Notes: generated from the sequence alone by a model not told the origin. Numbered from the stretch's first letter, positions 1-8,790 are shown. The stretch is DNA of 64,000 nucleotides from JBDRCC01 sp043822065 [NCBI: archaeon] (GCA_043822065.1 JBDRCC010000022.1:14189-78188); one strand, 5' to 3'. Translations and numbers: made by a program.

Positions 1-3
1 ATT

Positions 4-1362
4 GTGGACGGCGTGGAGCAGAGAAAAAAAGTACGGCTGAATTTCAGGACGCGGAAGAAGATACGGGCACGGAACGCCCCTGCGACCGTAAGCGAAGAGC
101 TCTGGGAGGCAGTTAAGGCGTCCCTCAAGGAAAAAGATGTCAAGATTGTCGTAAGGGGGGAAGAGGACCTGGCAGTGATGCCAGTGGTGATGCTCGCACC
201 AGAGGGGGCGCAAGTCGTTTATGGGCAGCCAAAAGAGGGCGTTGTGCTTCTGACGGTAACGGAGGAGCTGAAGGAGCGTGTCGCCAGCCTCTTCATTGAT
301 TACTACATCAAGCGCGGAAAGGAGTTTTTTGAACGCATACAAAAAAAGGACAAAGTCTTTGTAGTGCACCACACAGACGCCGACGGATGCACTTCCGGCG
401 CCCTCGTCCTGAAGAAGCTGGAGGAGATTGGCGTGACCAAGGTGGAAGCGGCATCTCCGCAGAACAGCCCGGTCATTGAGAAAGGCATACGGGACAGGAT
501 AAAGGAGTTCGCGCCGGACGCCCGGATTGTGGTTGACATGGGAAATGAGAACACGAAATACCTGAGAAAATTGTCAAGGCGGATAAAGGTCTGCGTCATA
601 GACCACCACAAGCTTTTCAGCCCTGATTTCGGAAGGACAGTCCTTGTGAACCCGCACCTTGCAAAGGCGCCGCTTTCCATGAACCCATCGGCAGCATATT
701 TTGTGCAGAAGTGCACGCAGGGGCCTGCGTGGCTTTCTGTTGTAGGCAGCATAGGGGACAAGGGGCTTGGCAAGATACGGGACATGGAACGGCAGGTAAG
801 GGAGGCTGACAACATAACCATCTCCGAGCTTGAGGAGTGCGGCATACTAGTGAACTCGGCTGAAGCTTACGAGAACGGCGGGGCGCAGATTGCGCTCAAG
901 GCGCTTCTTGAGTGCAAAAAGCCAAAGGACCTCCTTTACGGCTATAGGGAGAACACGGTCAAGCTCAGAAAGATGAAAGAAATGGTCCATGGATGCGTCC
1001 TGGACATAATAAAGAACCACAAAAAGAGCGCGAAGTTCTATAACGACGTGAAGCTGGTGGCCCTGGAAGTCGGGACACAGTACAGCATAAAGTCGAATGT
1101 CGCAGACTTCCTGCAGGACAAGCACCCGAAGTGGGTTGTTATGATATACCGGAAGGAAAACGGAAGGGTCAACCTCAGCGTCAGGACGCACACCAAGGTC
1201 GACCTTGCAAGCGCGCTTAAGGTTGCGCTTAAGGGGATAGGCAAGGGCGGCGGGCATGCACCGGCTGCCGGCGGCATGGTAAAGGCAAAGGACTTTGACA
1301 AGTTTATGGAGCGGTTCAAGGCGGAAGTGGGCAGGCGCCAGAAATTACTTATAAGGGGTTGA
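4..1362 (+). CDS. DHH-family phosphoesterase, RecJ-like (5' end may lie outside window)
   Basis: Predicted single-strand nuclease or phosphoesterase of the archaeal RecJ/GAN-like DHH group. The DHH core is visible: HTDADG at about residues 123-128, DMGNEN near 178 and DHH at 200-202, followed by a C-terminal DHHA1 domain with GGGHAPAAGG from about residue 415. The first ~100 residues form an extra N-terminal region I do not recognise. The GTG at position 4 is only the first possible start in the window and the frame stays open to the edge, so the protein may begin upstream. A leaderless thyX follows 15 nt downstream. The family is certain; the substrate (DNA, RNA or nucleotide) cannot be read from the sequence. 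Confidence 0.85.
   Translation: MDGVEQRKKVRLNFRTRKKIRARNAPATVSEELWEAVKASLKEKDVKIVVRGEEDLAVMPVVMLAPEGAQVVYGQPKEGVVLLTVTEELKERVASLFIDYYIKRGKEFFERIQKKDKVFVVHHTDADGCTSGALVLKKLEEIGVTKVEAASPQNSPVIEKGIRDRIKEFAPDARIVVDMGNENTKYLRKLSRRIKVCVIDHHKLFSPDFGRTVLVNPHLAKAPLSMNPSAAYFVQKCTQGPAWLSVVGSIGDKGLGKIRDMERQVREADNITISELEECGILVNSAEAYENGGAQIALKALLECKKPKDLLYGYRENTVKLRKMKEMVHGCVLDIIKNHKKSAKFYNDVKLVALEVGTQYSIKSNVADFLQDKHPKWVVMIYRKENGRVNLSVRTHTKVDLASALKVALKGIGKGGGHAPAAGGMVKAKDFDKFMERFKAEVGRRQKLLIRG
1348..1355 (+). promoter_or_regulatory. TATA box of thyX
   Basis: The sequence CTTATAAG is centred about 27 nt before the thyX ATG, the normal archaeal TATA-to-start spacing. It lies inside the last codons of the upstream DHH gene and implies a leaderless thyX mRNA. 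Confidence 0.55.
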
Positions 1363-1377
1363 CTTTCCCTTACGCCG

Positions 1378-2085
1378 ATGAGGGTAAAGCTTATTTCGCA
1401 CACGCCAAATCCGGACATAGTATGTGCGGCGGCGGCTTACACAACGATAAAGGACAAGCCCCCAAGCGAGCTTTTCAAGGAGCTCATGAAGGACAAAAAA
1501 AGGGCTGAAAAAGTCCTCAGGAACGTCGTCGGGTACGGGCACCACTCAGTCATAGAGCACGCCTATTTCACGTTCAGCATCGAGGGCATCTCGAGGAGCT
1601 GCTCCCACCAGCTCGTGCGCCACAGGATGGCATCGTATTCCCAGCAGAGCCAGAGGTATGTCAAATTCGAGGAGATGAATTACGTCACGCCGAAGACCGT
1701 AAAGGGCGCGGTCAAGGCGAAATACGACAAAAAGATGGGAGAGATTGCTGACTTCTACCGCGAGATGCTTGACGCAGGGATACCTGCAGAGGACGCAAGG
1801 TTCGTATTTCCAAACGCAGCGCACACGAACATAGTCGTGACAATGAATGCAAGGTCGCTAATGAACTTCTTTGGCATAAGGTGCTGCTACAACGCGCAGT
1901 GGGAGATAAAGGGGCTCGCTGACAAAATGCTGGTTGAGGCCAGGAAGGTTGCCCCGGTAATATTCGAGAAAGCCGGGCCGCGCTGCCTGCATTACGGCTA
2001 CTGCCCCGAAGGGGCAAGGACTTGCGGCAGGATTACCGAGGTGAGGGGAGAATATGAAAGAGGCGCTAAGGGAAAAGGTAAGTGA
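1378..2085 (+). CDS. thyX: Flavin-dependent thymidylate synthase ThyX
   Basis: Makes dTMP from dUMP using methylene-THF as carbon donor and NADPH/FAD as reductant, so no dihydrofolate is produced. The ThyX signature is present at residues 81-91 (RHR, then seven residues, then S), within RHRMASYSQQS, together with GHHSVIEH at about 54-61. Its 235 residues are typical. The start is placed at the ATG 27 nt after a TATA box. It overlaps the cyclo-ligase gene by 32 nt, so both folate genes are probably co-transcribed. ThyX explains why no DHFR is needed beside the folate genes of this window. Confidence 0.96.
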   Translation: MRVKLISHTPNPDIVCAAAAYTTIKDKPPSELFKELMKDKKRAEKVLRNVVGYGHHSVIEHAYFTFSIEGISRSCSHQLVRHRMASYSQQSQRYVKFEEMNYVTPKTVKGAVKAKYDKKMGEIADFYREMLDAGIPAEDARFVFPNAAHTNIVVTMNARSLMNFFGIRCCYNAQWEIKGLADKMLVEARKVAPVIFEKAGPRCLHYGYCPEGARTCGRITEVRGEYERGAKGKGK

Positions 2086-2605
2086 AAGCAACAGGGGCGC
2101 CAGTGACCTTGTAATGAAGAGCCTCAAGATTGCTGAGGCGGTAATGTGCCTTCCAGAGTACGAGGAGGCAGACATGATACTGTTTTATGTATCGCAGGGC
2201 GACGAGGTAAGGACGCACGGGCTGATTAAGGACTCGCTTTATATCGGCAAGGGGGTCGCCGTGCCAGTAAGCAACACCCAGACTGGCGAAATCGAGGTTT
2301 ATGAGATAAAGGACTTCTCCGAGCTTGTCCCAGGCGCCTACGGCATCCTTGAACCGGCGCCAAAGTTCAGGAGGCATATAGATAGCGCAGAGATAGACCT
2401 TGTAGTAGTCCCGGGCGTTGCCTTCGACGAAAACGGGAACCGGCTGGGGCGCGGCAAGGGCTATTACGACAAGTTCCTTGCAAAGCTCCCAAAGACGGTG
2501 CCAAGAATCGCCCTCGCTTACGAACACCAGATTGTGGGCGAGGTGCCTGCGGAAGGGCACGACGCCAAGGTGGACAAGATTATCACGGAAACGCGGGTTA
2601 TTTAG
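2054..2605 (+). CDS. 5-formyltetrahydrofolate cyclo-ligase
   Basis: ATP-dependent conversion of 5-formyl-THF to 5,10-methenyl-THF, a repair reaction for the dead-end folate made by serine hydroxymethyltransferase. The family signature GRGKGYYDK is at about residues 132-140, preceded by a VVVPGVAFD strand. At 183 residues the length is normal. The start lies inside the 3' end of thyX (32-nt overlap). The neighbours glyA, gcvT and thyX all handle folate one-carbon units, which supports the assignment over the distant family members of unknown role. Confidence 0.93.
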   Translation: MKEALREKVSESNRGASDLVMKSLKIAEAVMCLPEYEEADMILFYVSQGDEVRTHGLIKDSLYIGKGVAVPVSNTQTGEIEVYEIKDFSELVPGAYGILEPAPKFRRHIDSAEIDLVVVPGVAFDENGNRLGRGKGYYDKFLAKLPKTVPRIALAYEHQIVGEVPAEGHDAKVDKIITETRVI

Positions 2606-2777
2606 GCGCCTTTTGCGTTTTTGCCTGGTTCGGGCATTTATCTGTTGCCTACCCAGGTCAATGGAGTACTTGACTCGTTGCAGAGGGAGTGGTTTTGCGT
2701 GAAAGAGTGAGTGAGGCATCCGATAATAGAAAAAATCATTTAAAGAGGTAACATATTAGTATCCGCAAGGGGTTTTG
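2606..2777. other. Intergenic region with glyA promoter
   Basis: These 172 nt contain no credible gene. A TATA-like CATTTAAAG lies near 2736-2744, about 35-40 nt before glyA, and a purine-rich AAGGGG sits just before the start, so glyA seems to have a short leader with a ribosome site. I looked for a glycine-riboswitch-like fold and saw none that I could support. Confidence 0.45.
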
Positions 2778-4031
2778 ATGGGAATCAGGGACAAGCTTCA
2801 GAAAGTAGACCAGCGAGTCTACGATTTGATTAAGAAAGAGGAGAAACGGCAGGAGTACGGGCTCGAGCTGATTCCCTCTGAGAATTATCCTTCCGTCGCT
2901 GTTATGGAGGCGGAAAAGAGCATTATGATGGACAAGTACGCTGAGGGCTACCCAGGCAAGAGGTATTACGGCGGGTGCGCAGTTATTGACGAGGTTGAGA
3001 GCCTGTGCATAGAAAGGGCGTGCAAGCTGATGAAAATGGACCACGCCAACGTCCAGAGCCAGACAGGGAGCATGGCGAACTTCCAGGTATTCCTTAGCAT
3101 GCTTAATTTCGGGGACACCTACCTGTCGATGGACCTGAGCCACGGGGGGCATTTGTCCCACGGGAGCCCGGTTAATTTCTCAGGCAAGTTCTACAATGTG
3201 ATTCCATATCACGTCAAGAGGGAAACTGGAAAAATTGATTACGAGGAGCTCGAGAGGCTGGCAAAGAAGCACAAGCCCAAGCTCATTCTGGCTGGGGCGT
3301 CGGCATATCCTGGAAAGTTCGATTTCAAGAGGTTCAGGGAGATTGCTGACCTGGTTGACGCCTGCCTGCTGGCTGACATTGCGCATTTCGCAGGGCTTAT
3401 AGTCTCCGGCGACCACCCGCACCCGGCGAAGCACTGCGATTTCATAACGAGCACGAGCCAGAAGACCTTGAGGGGCCCGAGGGGCGGGCTAATCTGGTGC
3501 AAAGGTGAGTATGCAAAGCAGATTGACAAGACAGTCTTCCCGATGACGCAGGGCGGACCGTACGAGCACGTGATTGCTGCGAAGGCTGTCTGCTTCAAGG
3601 AGGCGCTCACCTCGGCATTCAAGAAGTACGGGCACCAGATTGCGAAGAACGCCAAGGCGCTGTCCAGCGAGCTGATGAGGCTCGGCTGGAAGCTTTGCAT
3701 GGACGGAACGGAAAACCACCTTATGCTCATGAACATGATTGAGTACCCTGCAAAGGGCAAGGAAGTTCAGGAGCTGCTGGACTCTATCGGGCTGTGCGTG
3801 AACAAGCAGATGATACCTTTCGACCCGGAAAAGCCGTTCACCCCGAGCGGGGTGCGGCTTGGAACGCCCGCAGCTACGACAAGGGGAATGAGGGAGCGGG
3901 AGATGAAAAAGATTGCCGGCTTCATTGACAGGGCTATCAGGAACAGGGAAAACAAGAAAGAGATTTCCAAGATAAAAGGCGAGGTCAGGGGGCTTTGCAC
4001 TAAGTTCCCAATTTACAGGGTGCGAAAATGA
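2778..4031 (+). CDS. glyA: Serine hydroxymethyltransferase
   Basis: PLP enzyme interconverting serine and glycine with transfer of the hydroxymethyl group to THF (or a THF analogue). The PLP lysine is in STSQKTLRGPRGG, at about residue 229; DIAH at about 200-203 supplies the cofactor-binding Asp and His. The ATG at 2778 is preferred over the TTG one codon earlier, because AAGGGG lies just upstream. It is the first gene of a glycine and lipoate run: glyA, lplB, gcvT, gcvH, gcvPA, gcvPB. lplB starts 4 nt before its stop. Folate rather than methanopterin is inferred from ThyX, FolD and FolC in this window. Confidence 0.97.
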   Translation: MGIRDKLQKVDQRVYDLIKKEEKRQEYGLELIPSENYPSVAVMEAEKSIMMDKYAEGYPGKRYYGGCAVIDEVESLCIERACKLMKMDHANVQSQTGSMANFQVFLSMLNFGDTYLSMDLSHGGHLSHGSPVNFSGKFYNVIPYHVKRETGKIDYEELERLAKKHKPKLILAGASAYPGKFDFKRFREIADLVDACLLADIAHFAGLIVSGDHPHPAKHCDFITSTSQKTLRGPRGGLIWCKGEYAKQIDKTVFPMTQGGPYEHVIAAKAVCFKEALTSAFKKYGHQIAKNAKALSSELMRLGWKLCMDGTENHLMLMNMIEYPAKGKEVQELLDSIGLCVNKQMIPFDPEKPFTPSGVRLGTPAATTRGMREREMKKIAGFIDRAIRNRENKKEISKIKGEVRGLCTKFPIYRVRK

Positions 4032-4324
4032 GGATTAAGAACGACTACAAAGTCGCAGGGGGGAAGCTCGTAAGGGTTGAAGGCGAATCAGCAGGAGAAA
4101 GGATACAGAGCATAAGGATAACTGGGGACTTTTTTATGTTCCCGGAAGATGGGATTGAGAAGATTGAGAATGGGCTTTCCGACTGCGCACTTGAGAAGGG
4201 CATGATAGCCAAGAAAACCGCTGATGTAATCGCTAAGAACAAGATACAAGTCCAGGGGTTCACGCCGGAGGACTTGGCGGAGGCAATCGTCGGCGGGGTT
4301 CAAAATGAAACGGCTTCACCTTGA
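4028..4324 (+). CDS. lplB: Lipoate-protein ligase accessory domain LplB
   Basis: A 98-residue protein that matches the C-terminal accessory domain of lipoate-protein ligases, encoded separately. In Thermoplasma the catalytic LplA needs such a separate LplB to activate and transfer lipoate. Here the sequence shows the G-I-R-I-T-G-D-F-F core with FPED and the C-terminal ..VQGFTPEDLAEAIVGG segment typical of this domain. It overlaps glyA by 4 nt and gcvT by 20 nt, so it sits inside the glycine cleavage operon, next to the gene of its likely target GcvH. The catalytic partner is encoded ~12 kb away (lplA, 16178-16942). Confidence 0.82.
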   Translation: MRIKNDYKVAGGKLVRVEGESAGERIQSIRITGDFFMFPEDGIEKIENGLSDCALEKGMIAKKTADVIAKNKIQVQGFTPEDLAEAIVGGVQNETASP

Positions 4325-5426
4325 GGAATGGCACAACCAGCATGCAAGGATGGGTGAGTTCGCCGGCTGGCACACGCCGATATGGTATACGAGCATAAAT
4401 GACGAGCACATGACGGTTAGGGAAAAGGCAGGGGTGTTCGACATCTCGCACATGGGCGAATTCTATTTTGAGGGGAAGGACGCAGAGGCGTTTCTTGACA
4501 AAGTATGCGTAAGCGACATCGCAGGGCTGACGGCTGATGTTTCAAAGTACACATGCATACTGAACGACAACGGCGGCATAATGGACGAGGCAGTTATCTA
4601 CAGGATAGACGCGACCCACTTCAAGATGGTGTGCGACGCAGTCTGCTATGACAAGCTCAAGGGCTGGTTTGCAAAGGTCAGGGAAGGGATGGAGCTAAAT
4701 GTGATTGACAAGACGGAGGACCTTGTCCTTCTCGCGATACAGGGGCCGGACGCGTATTCAGTGTCTGACAAGATGGGGATTGCGGCGAGGGAGATGCCGA
4801 GGTTCGGGTTCAGGCATATAGCTTACAAAGGCAGGGAAGTCCTGCTATCAAATTCAGGGTACACTGGGGAGAATGGCTTCGAGCTGTTGTTTGATGATAA
4901 GAAGCCAGTACACCCTGACCCGAAGAAGGTCGGCGAGCCGACGTTTGCGCTTCAGGTATGGAATGACCTACTGTCGGCTGGCGCAAAGCCGGTCGGGCTT
5001 GGCTGCAGGGACAGCCTGAGGATTGAGTGCGGATTCACTTTGTACGAGCATGAGGACACTGAGGAAGTCAACCCCCTTGAGGTTAACTTCAACTGGATGA
5101 TAAAATGGGATAAGGATTTCATAGGCAAGGAAGCGCTGGTTAATGCGAAGGCTGCAGGAATAAAAAGGAAAATGAAGGGATTTGAGATGGCTGACCGCGC
5201 GATACCCAGGCAAGGGTATGATGTAATGCAGAATGGAAAAAAGGTCGGGGTTGTCACGAGCGGGACGATGCCGCCGACATCTGGGAAGGGCATAGGGCTC
5301 GGGCTTTTCGACTCGGCAGTCGAGGGGGACGTCGACATCATGATCCGTGGAAAGGAAACAAAAGCTAAAATAGTAAAGCCGCCTTTCTACGACAAGCAAA
5401 AGTACGGAATGAAACGAGAGGCTTAG
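4305..5426 (+). CDS. gcvT: Glycine cleavage system T protein (aminomethyltransferase)
   Basis: Releases ammonia from the aminomethyl-lipoyl arm of GcvH and forms methylene-THF. The 373-residue protein has the GcvT hallmarks: an HMGEF segment near residue 50, AIQGP near 145, SNSGYTGENGFELL near 185 and a C-terminal VTSGTMPPT barrel segment. It starts 20 nt inside lplB. Its last codons (YGMKRE plus one residue and a stop) are repeated 126 nt downstream, just before gcvH, on the far side of a palindromic element; this suggests that the gene end was duplicated by an insertion. Confidence 0.96.
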   Translation: MKRLHLEEWHNQHARMGEFAGWHTPIWYTSINDEHMTVREKAGVFDISHMGEFYFEGKDAEAFLDKVCVSDIAGLTADVSKYTCILNDNGGIMDEAVIYRIDATHFKMVCDAVCYDKLKGWFAKVREGMELNVIDKTEDLVLLAIQGPDAYSVSDKMGIAAREMPRFGFRHIAYKGREVLLSNSGYTGENGFELLFDDKKPVHPDPKKVGEPTFALQVWNDLLSAGAKPVGLGCRDSLRIECGFTLYEHEDTEEVNPLEVNFNWMIKWDKDFIGKEALVNAKAAGIKRKMKGFEMADRAIPRQGYDVMQNGKKVGVVTSGTMPPTSGKGIGLGLFDSAVEGDVDIMIRGKETKAKIVKPPFYDKQKYGMKREA

Positions 5427-5528
5427 AAAAGTATAATGGTCGGTAAGGAAAAGGTATCGGAACCTACGAATCTGCAAGATTCGTACGAACGTACAAGCGA
5501 AGCTTGTAGTAAACGTAGTTTTTCTGAT
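5427..5528. repeat. Palindromic (REP/MITE-like) element between gcvT and gcvH
   Basis: About 100 nt separate gcvT from gcvH in an otherwise tightly packed operon. They contain two strong hairpins: TACGAATC/GATTCGTA around a TGCAA loop (5465-5485) and TACAAGC/GCTTGTA around GAA (5492-5508). AACCTACG (5461-5468) and CGTAGTTT (5514-5521) could form an alternative outer stem. The element is flanked by two copies of the gcvT end, at 5403-5426 and 5529-5552. It looks like an inserted palindromic repeat; no second copy is visible in this window. Confidence 0.55.
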
Positions 5529-5552
5529 TACGGAATGAAAAGGGAGGTTTAA
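5529..5552 (+). repeat. Second copy of the gcvT 3' end, holding the gcvH ribosome site
   Basis: Encodes the same tail as gcvT (YGMKRE plus one residue, then a stop) and aligns with 5403-5426 over 24 nt with four substitutions. This downstream copy contains the GGGAGG that serves as ribosome site for gcvH at 5555. It is therefore probably the original gcvT-gcvH junction, and the copy now ending gcvT is the duplicated one that has drifted. Confidence 0.5.
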
Positions 5553-5554
5553 GA

Positions 5555-5959
5555 ATGCAGGTAGGTGACTACAACATAAAGGAAGGTTTGTACTACCTTG
5601 ACTCGCACGAGTGGGTTGAGATTAAGGGGAATACTGCGACAATAGGCCTGAGCGACTACGCACAGAAGTCGCTTGGTGATGTTGCATACATCGACGTGCC
5701 GCAGGTTGGCAAGGAAGTGAGCCAGAAGGCTGAGCTTTGCGAAATTGAGTCGGTCAAGGCTGTTGACCATGTCTATTCGCCGCTGTCCGGAAAGGTTGTA
5801 GGGGCGAACAGCGAGCTAACGAATTCGCCGGATAAGATAAACAGCGACCCGTACGGTGCGTGGATTGTGAAGATTGAAATTAAGGACGAAAGCGAAAAGG
5901 CGAACCTGAAGGACGCCAACGCGTATGCTGAGTTCGTCAAGGGGCTTGCTGCAAAATAA
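5555..5959 (+). CDS. gcvH: Glycine cleavage system H protein
   Basis: Lipoyl carrier of the glycine cleavage complex; it shuttles the aminomethyl group from GcvP to GcvT. The lipoyl lysine lies in EIESVKAV at residue 68, and the SDYAQKSLGDVAYIDVP segment at about 33-49 is typical. Its 134 residues are standard. A strong GGGAGG ribosome site is 8 nt before the ATG. gcvPA starts 2 nt after its stop. Lipoylation would need LplA/LplB or LipA, all of which are in this window. Confidence 0.97.
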   Translation: MQVGDYNIKEGLYYLDSHEWVEIKGNTATIGLSDYAQKSLGDVAYIDVPQVGKEVSQKAELCEIESVKAVDHVYSPLSGKVVGANSELTNSPDKINSDPYGAWIVKIEIKDESEKANLKDANAYAEFVKGLAAK

Positions 5960-5961
5960 TC

Positions 5962-7287
5962 ATGCGGTATATTCCAAACCTTTCAAGAAAGGACGAACTG
6001 CTGAAAGAGGCAGGGCTGAAAAGGGAGGACCTTTTCGGCGACGTCCCGAAGGACTGCAGGACGGCTGGGCTCAACCTCCCTGAGCCGCTGCCGGAGCTTG
6101 AGGTCAGGCGGAAGGTTATAGGGATTCTTTCCAAGAACAAAGTTCCGAGGGCAAGCTTCCTCGGCGGCGGGGTCAGGAACCACTTTGTGCCGGAGCACGT
6201 AAGGCATTTGGCAGGCAGGTCGGAGTTTTACACTGCGTACACGCCGTACCAGCCGGAGATTTCTCAGGGGATGCTCCAGACACTGTTCGAATACCAGTCA
6301 ATGGTTGCGGAGCTGACCGGGCTGGAAGCCGTCAACTCATCCATGTATGACTTTTCCACCGCACTTGCTGAGGCTGCATTGATGGCAAAGAGGGCGACCA
6401 GCAGGAGCGAATTCTTGGTTCCAAAGCTAATGTCGCCAAAGAGGAAGGCCGTGCTGAGGACGTACGTTCAGGGCGCAGGAATGAGCCTAATCGAAATTGA
6501 AGCCCAGAAGAATGGCCAGCTTGATTTGGAGGACCTGAAGAAAAAAGTCTCTGACAGGACGGCGGGCGTTTACGTTGAAAACCCGGCATACTTAGGGTAT
6601 TTTGAAGAGGGAGTTGAGGAAGTTTCTGATATAATCCACAAGGCAGGCGGTTTGTTTGTCGTGGGCGCAGACCTGATATCGCTCGGAATCGCAAAGGCGC
6701 CGGGGGACTACGGCGCAGACATAGTCATCGGAGAGGGGCAGCTGCTTGGGAACCCGCCCTCCTACGGCGGGCCGTACGTAGGCGCGTTCGCCGTCAGGGC
6801 AGACCAGGGCCTCGTGAGGAAAATGCCAGGCAGGATAATCGGGATGACGGAAGACGCGGACAAGAACCGCGGGTTCGTGATGACTCTCCAGACAAGGGAG
6901 CAGCACATAAGGCGGGAGAGCGCGACATCGAACATCTGCTCGAACGAGGCGCTGTGCGCGGTGACCGCGGCGATATACCTCGCCACGCTTGGGCGAAATG
7001 GGCTGAGAGAAGTTGCAGAGGCGTGCGCGAAGAATGCGAATTATGTTATGCGGGAGATTGGTAAGCTGGATGGGTTTGAGGCACCAGTGTATGATTCAAA
7101 GCACTTCTGCGAGTTCACAGTGAAGTGCCCCAAGGACGTTGACGGGATAAACCGCAAGCTGATGGAAAATGGGATTCATGGCGGGTCTAAGGTCGAGTTC
7201 CTAAAGGATACTGCACTGTACGCGGTGACCGAAGCCCACACGAAGAAGGACGTCGATGAGCTGCTGGAGGGGCTGAAGAATGTATAA
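5962..7287 (+). CDS. gcvPA: Glycine dehydrogenase (decarboxylating) subunit 1
   Basis: First half of the two-subunit glycine decarboxylase (P protein) found in archaea and many bacteria. Visible family segments are YTPYQPEISQG near residue 93, NSSMYD near 125, and GEGQLLGNPPSYGGPY near 257. The 441-residue length is normal for the subunit that lacks the PLP lysine. It overlaps gcvPB by 8 nt, so the two chains are translationally coupled, as expected for an obligate heteromer. Confidence 0.96.
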   Translation: MRYIPNLSRKDELLKEAGLKREDLFGDVPKDCRTAGLNLPEPLPELEVRRKVIGILSKNKVPRASFLGGGVRNHFVPEHVRHLAGRSEFYTAYTPYQPEISQGMLQTLFEYQSMVAELTGLEAVNSSMYDFSTALAEAALMAKRATSRSEFLVPKLMSPKRKAVLRTYVQGAGMSLIEIEAQKNGQLDLEDLKKKVSDRTAGVYVENPAYLGYFEEGVEEVSDIIHKAGGLFVVGADLISLGIAKAPGDYGADIVIGEGQLLGNPPSYGGPYVGAFAVRADQGLVRKMPGRIIGMTEDADKNRGFVMTLQTREQHIRRESATSNICSNEALCAVTAAIYLATLGRNGLREVAEACAKNANYVMREIGKLDGFEAPVYDSKHFCEFTVKCPKDVDGINRKLMENGIHGGSKVEFLKDTALYAVTEAHTKKDVDELLEGLKNV

Positions 7288-8734
7288 GCAGGCACACGGC
7301 GACAGCAGGCTTATATTCGAGAAGTCGGACTCTTCGACAGGGTACTCCCTGCCAAAGCCATTCGGGACGGAATTTAGCATTCCCGAAAAGCTGAAGCGGA
7401 AGGAACTGAACCTCCCTGAGGTCAGCGAAGTCGAGGTCGTCAGGCATTACACTAATTTGTCCCAGCGGAACTTCGGGGTAGACAATGGGTTTTACCCGCT
7501 TGGGAGCTGCACCATGAAGTACAACCCGAAGATTAACGAGGCGATGGCTGGGCACGAGCTTGTTGTGGATATGCACCCGGAGCAACTGGAGGAAACTGCG
7601 CAGGGCTGCCTTGAGCTGGCGTATAATCTTGGCGAAGTCCTGAAAGAAGTAAGCGGAATGGACGCAGTAAGCCTCCAGCCGGCCGCCGGCGCGCACGGCG
7701 AGTATATAGGATGCATGATAATCCGCGCCTGCCACAAGGGCAAGGGGCAGGACAGGAATGAGATAATCGTCCCGGATTCGGCGCACGGGACAAATCCGGC
7801 GTCGGCGGCGATGGCTGGGTTCAAAGTGGTCCAGGTGCCTTCGCTTGAGGACGGGACAGTTGACATAGAAGCGCTGAAGGCGGCGGTGTCTGGCAGAACT
7901 GCCGGGCTCATGCTAACCAACCCGAACACCCTTGGAATATTCGAGCACAACATCAAAGAGATTGCGAGGATTGTGCACGGGGCGGGCGGGCTGTTGTATT
8001 ATGATGGGGCAAACTTAAACGCGATAATGGGCTTCTGCAAGCCAGGCGAGATGGGGTTTGACGTCATGCACATAAACCTGCACAAGACCTTTGCCACACC
8101 GCACGGCGGCGGCGGGCCTGGAAGCGGCCCGGTGCTTGTGAAAAAGGAACTGGCAAAATTCCTGCCAGTGCCAGTTGTTGAGAAAACGGGCAGCAAGTTC
8201 AGGCTGAATTATAACCTGCCGGAGTCGATTGGGCCTTCAAAGTCTTCGATAGGGAATTTTGGTGTGCTGGTCAAGGCGTACACTTACACGCTGACGATGG
8301 GGAAGATGCTCAAGGACGCCTCAGAGATTGCCGTCCTGAACTCGAACTACATGGCGCAGAAGCTGAAGCAGGACTATGAGATGCCGGGGAAGGAAATCCG
8401 AAAGCACGAGTTTGTGCTGTCAGCGGAGAAAATAAAAACCGAAACTGGCTGTTCGGCGCTGGACATCGGAAAACGGCTTTTGGACTACGGGCTGCATGCC
8501 CCGACGATTTATTTCCCCCTGATTGTCCACGAGGCGCTGATGATTGAGCCGACTGAGACGGAAGCCAAGGAAAATCTTGATAGGTATATTGACGCCCTGA
8601 AAAAAATAAAGGAAGAGGCGTACAAGAGCCCTGACCTTCTGCACGGGGCGCCGGCAAACACCTCGGTCAGGCGGCTGGATGTTACCAAGGCGATAAGGGA
8701 GCCTGTCCTCAGCTGGAAGATGGTTAAGAAGTAA
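7280..8734 (+). CDS. gcvPB: Glycine dehydrogenase (decarboxylating) subunit 2
   Basis: PLP-bearing half of the P protein; it decarboxylates glycine and hands the aminomethyl group to the lipoyl arm of GcvH. The PLP lysine is in HINLHKTFATPHGG at about residue 269. LGSCTMKYNPK near 74-84 and the AAGAHGEY loop near 135-142 are typical. At 484 residues it is complete. It is the last gene of the glycine run; a non-coding region with a candidate small RNA follows. Confidence 0.97.
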   Translation: MYKQAHGDSRLIFEKSDSSTGYSLPKPFGTEFSIPEKLKRKELNLPEVSEVEVVRHYTNLSQRNFGVDNGFYPLGSCTMKYNPKINEAMAGHELVVDMHPEQLEETAQGCLELAYNLGEVLKEVSGMDAVSLQPAAGAHGEYIGCMIIRACHKGKGQDRNEIIVPDSAHGTNPASAAMAGFKVVQVPSLEDGTVDIEALKAAVSGRTAGLMLTNPNTLGIFEHNIKEIARIVHGAGGLLYYDGANLNAIMGFCKPGEMGFDVMHINLHKTFATPHGGGGPGSGPVLVKKELAKFLPVPVVEKTGSKFRLNYNLPESIGPSKSSIGNFGVLVKAYTYTLTMGKMLKDASEIAVLNSNYMAQKLKQDYEMPGKEIRKHEFVLSAEKIKTETGCSALDIGKRLLDYGLHAPTIYFPLIVHEALMIEPTETEAKENLDRYIDALKKIKEEAYKSPDLLHGAPANTSVRRLDVTKAIREPVLSWKMVKK

Positions 8735-8762
8735 GCTAGTATTGGAAATATATACCAAAAGG

Positions 8763-8770
8763 GTATAAAT
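8763..8770 (+). promoter_or_regulatory. TATA box for the candidate RNA
   Basis: GTATAAAT lies 21-28 nt before the first base of the long outer stem of the candidate RNA. This is the expected archaeal TATA-to-transcription-start distance and supports an independent transcript. Confidence 0.5.
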
Positions 8771-8790
8771 GATAAGATGCTTATCTTCTA

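Noticed and set aside
2606-2777. Glycine riboswitch before glyA
   Set aside because: No tandem aptamer-like fold or conserved core could be made out; the region is explained by a TATA box and a short leader.
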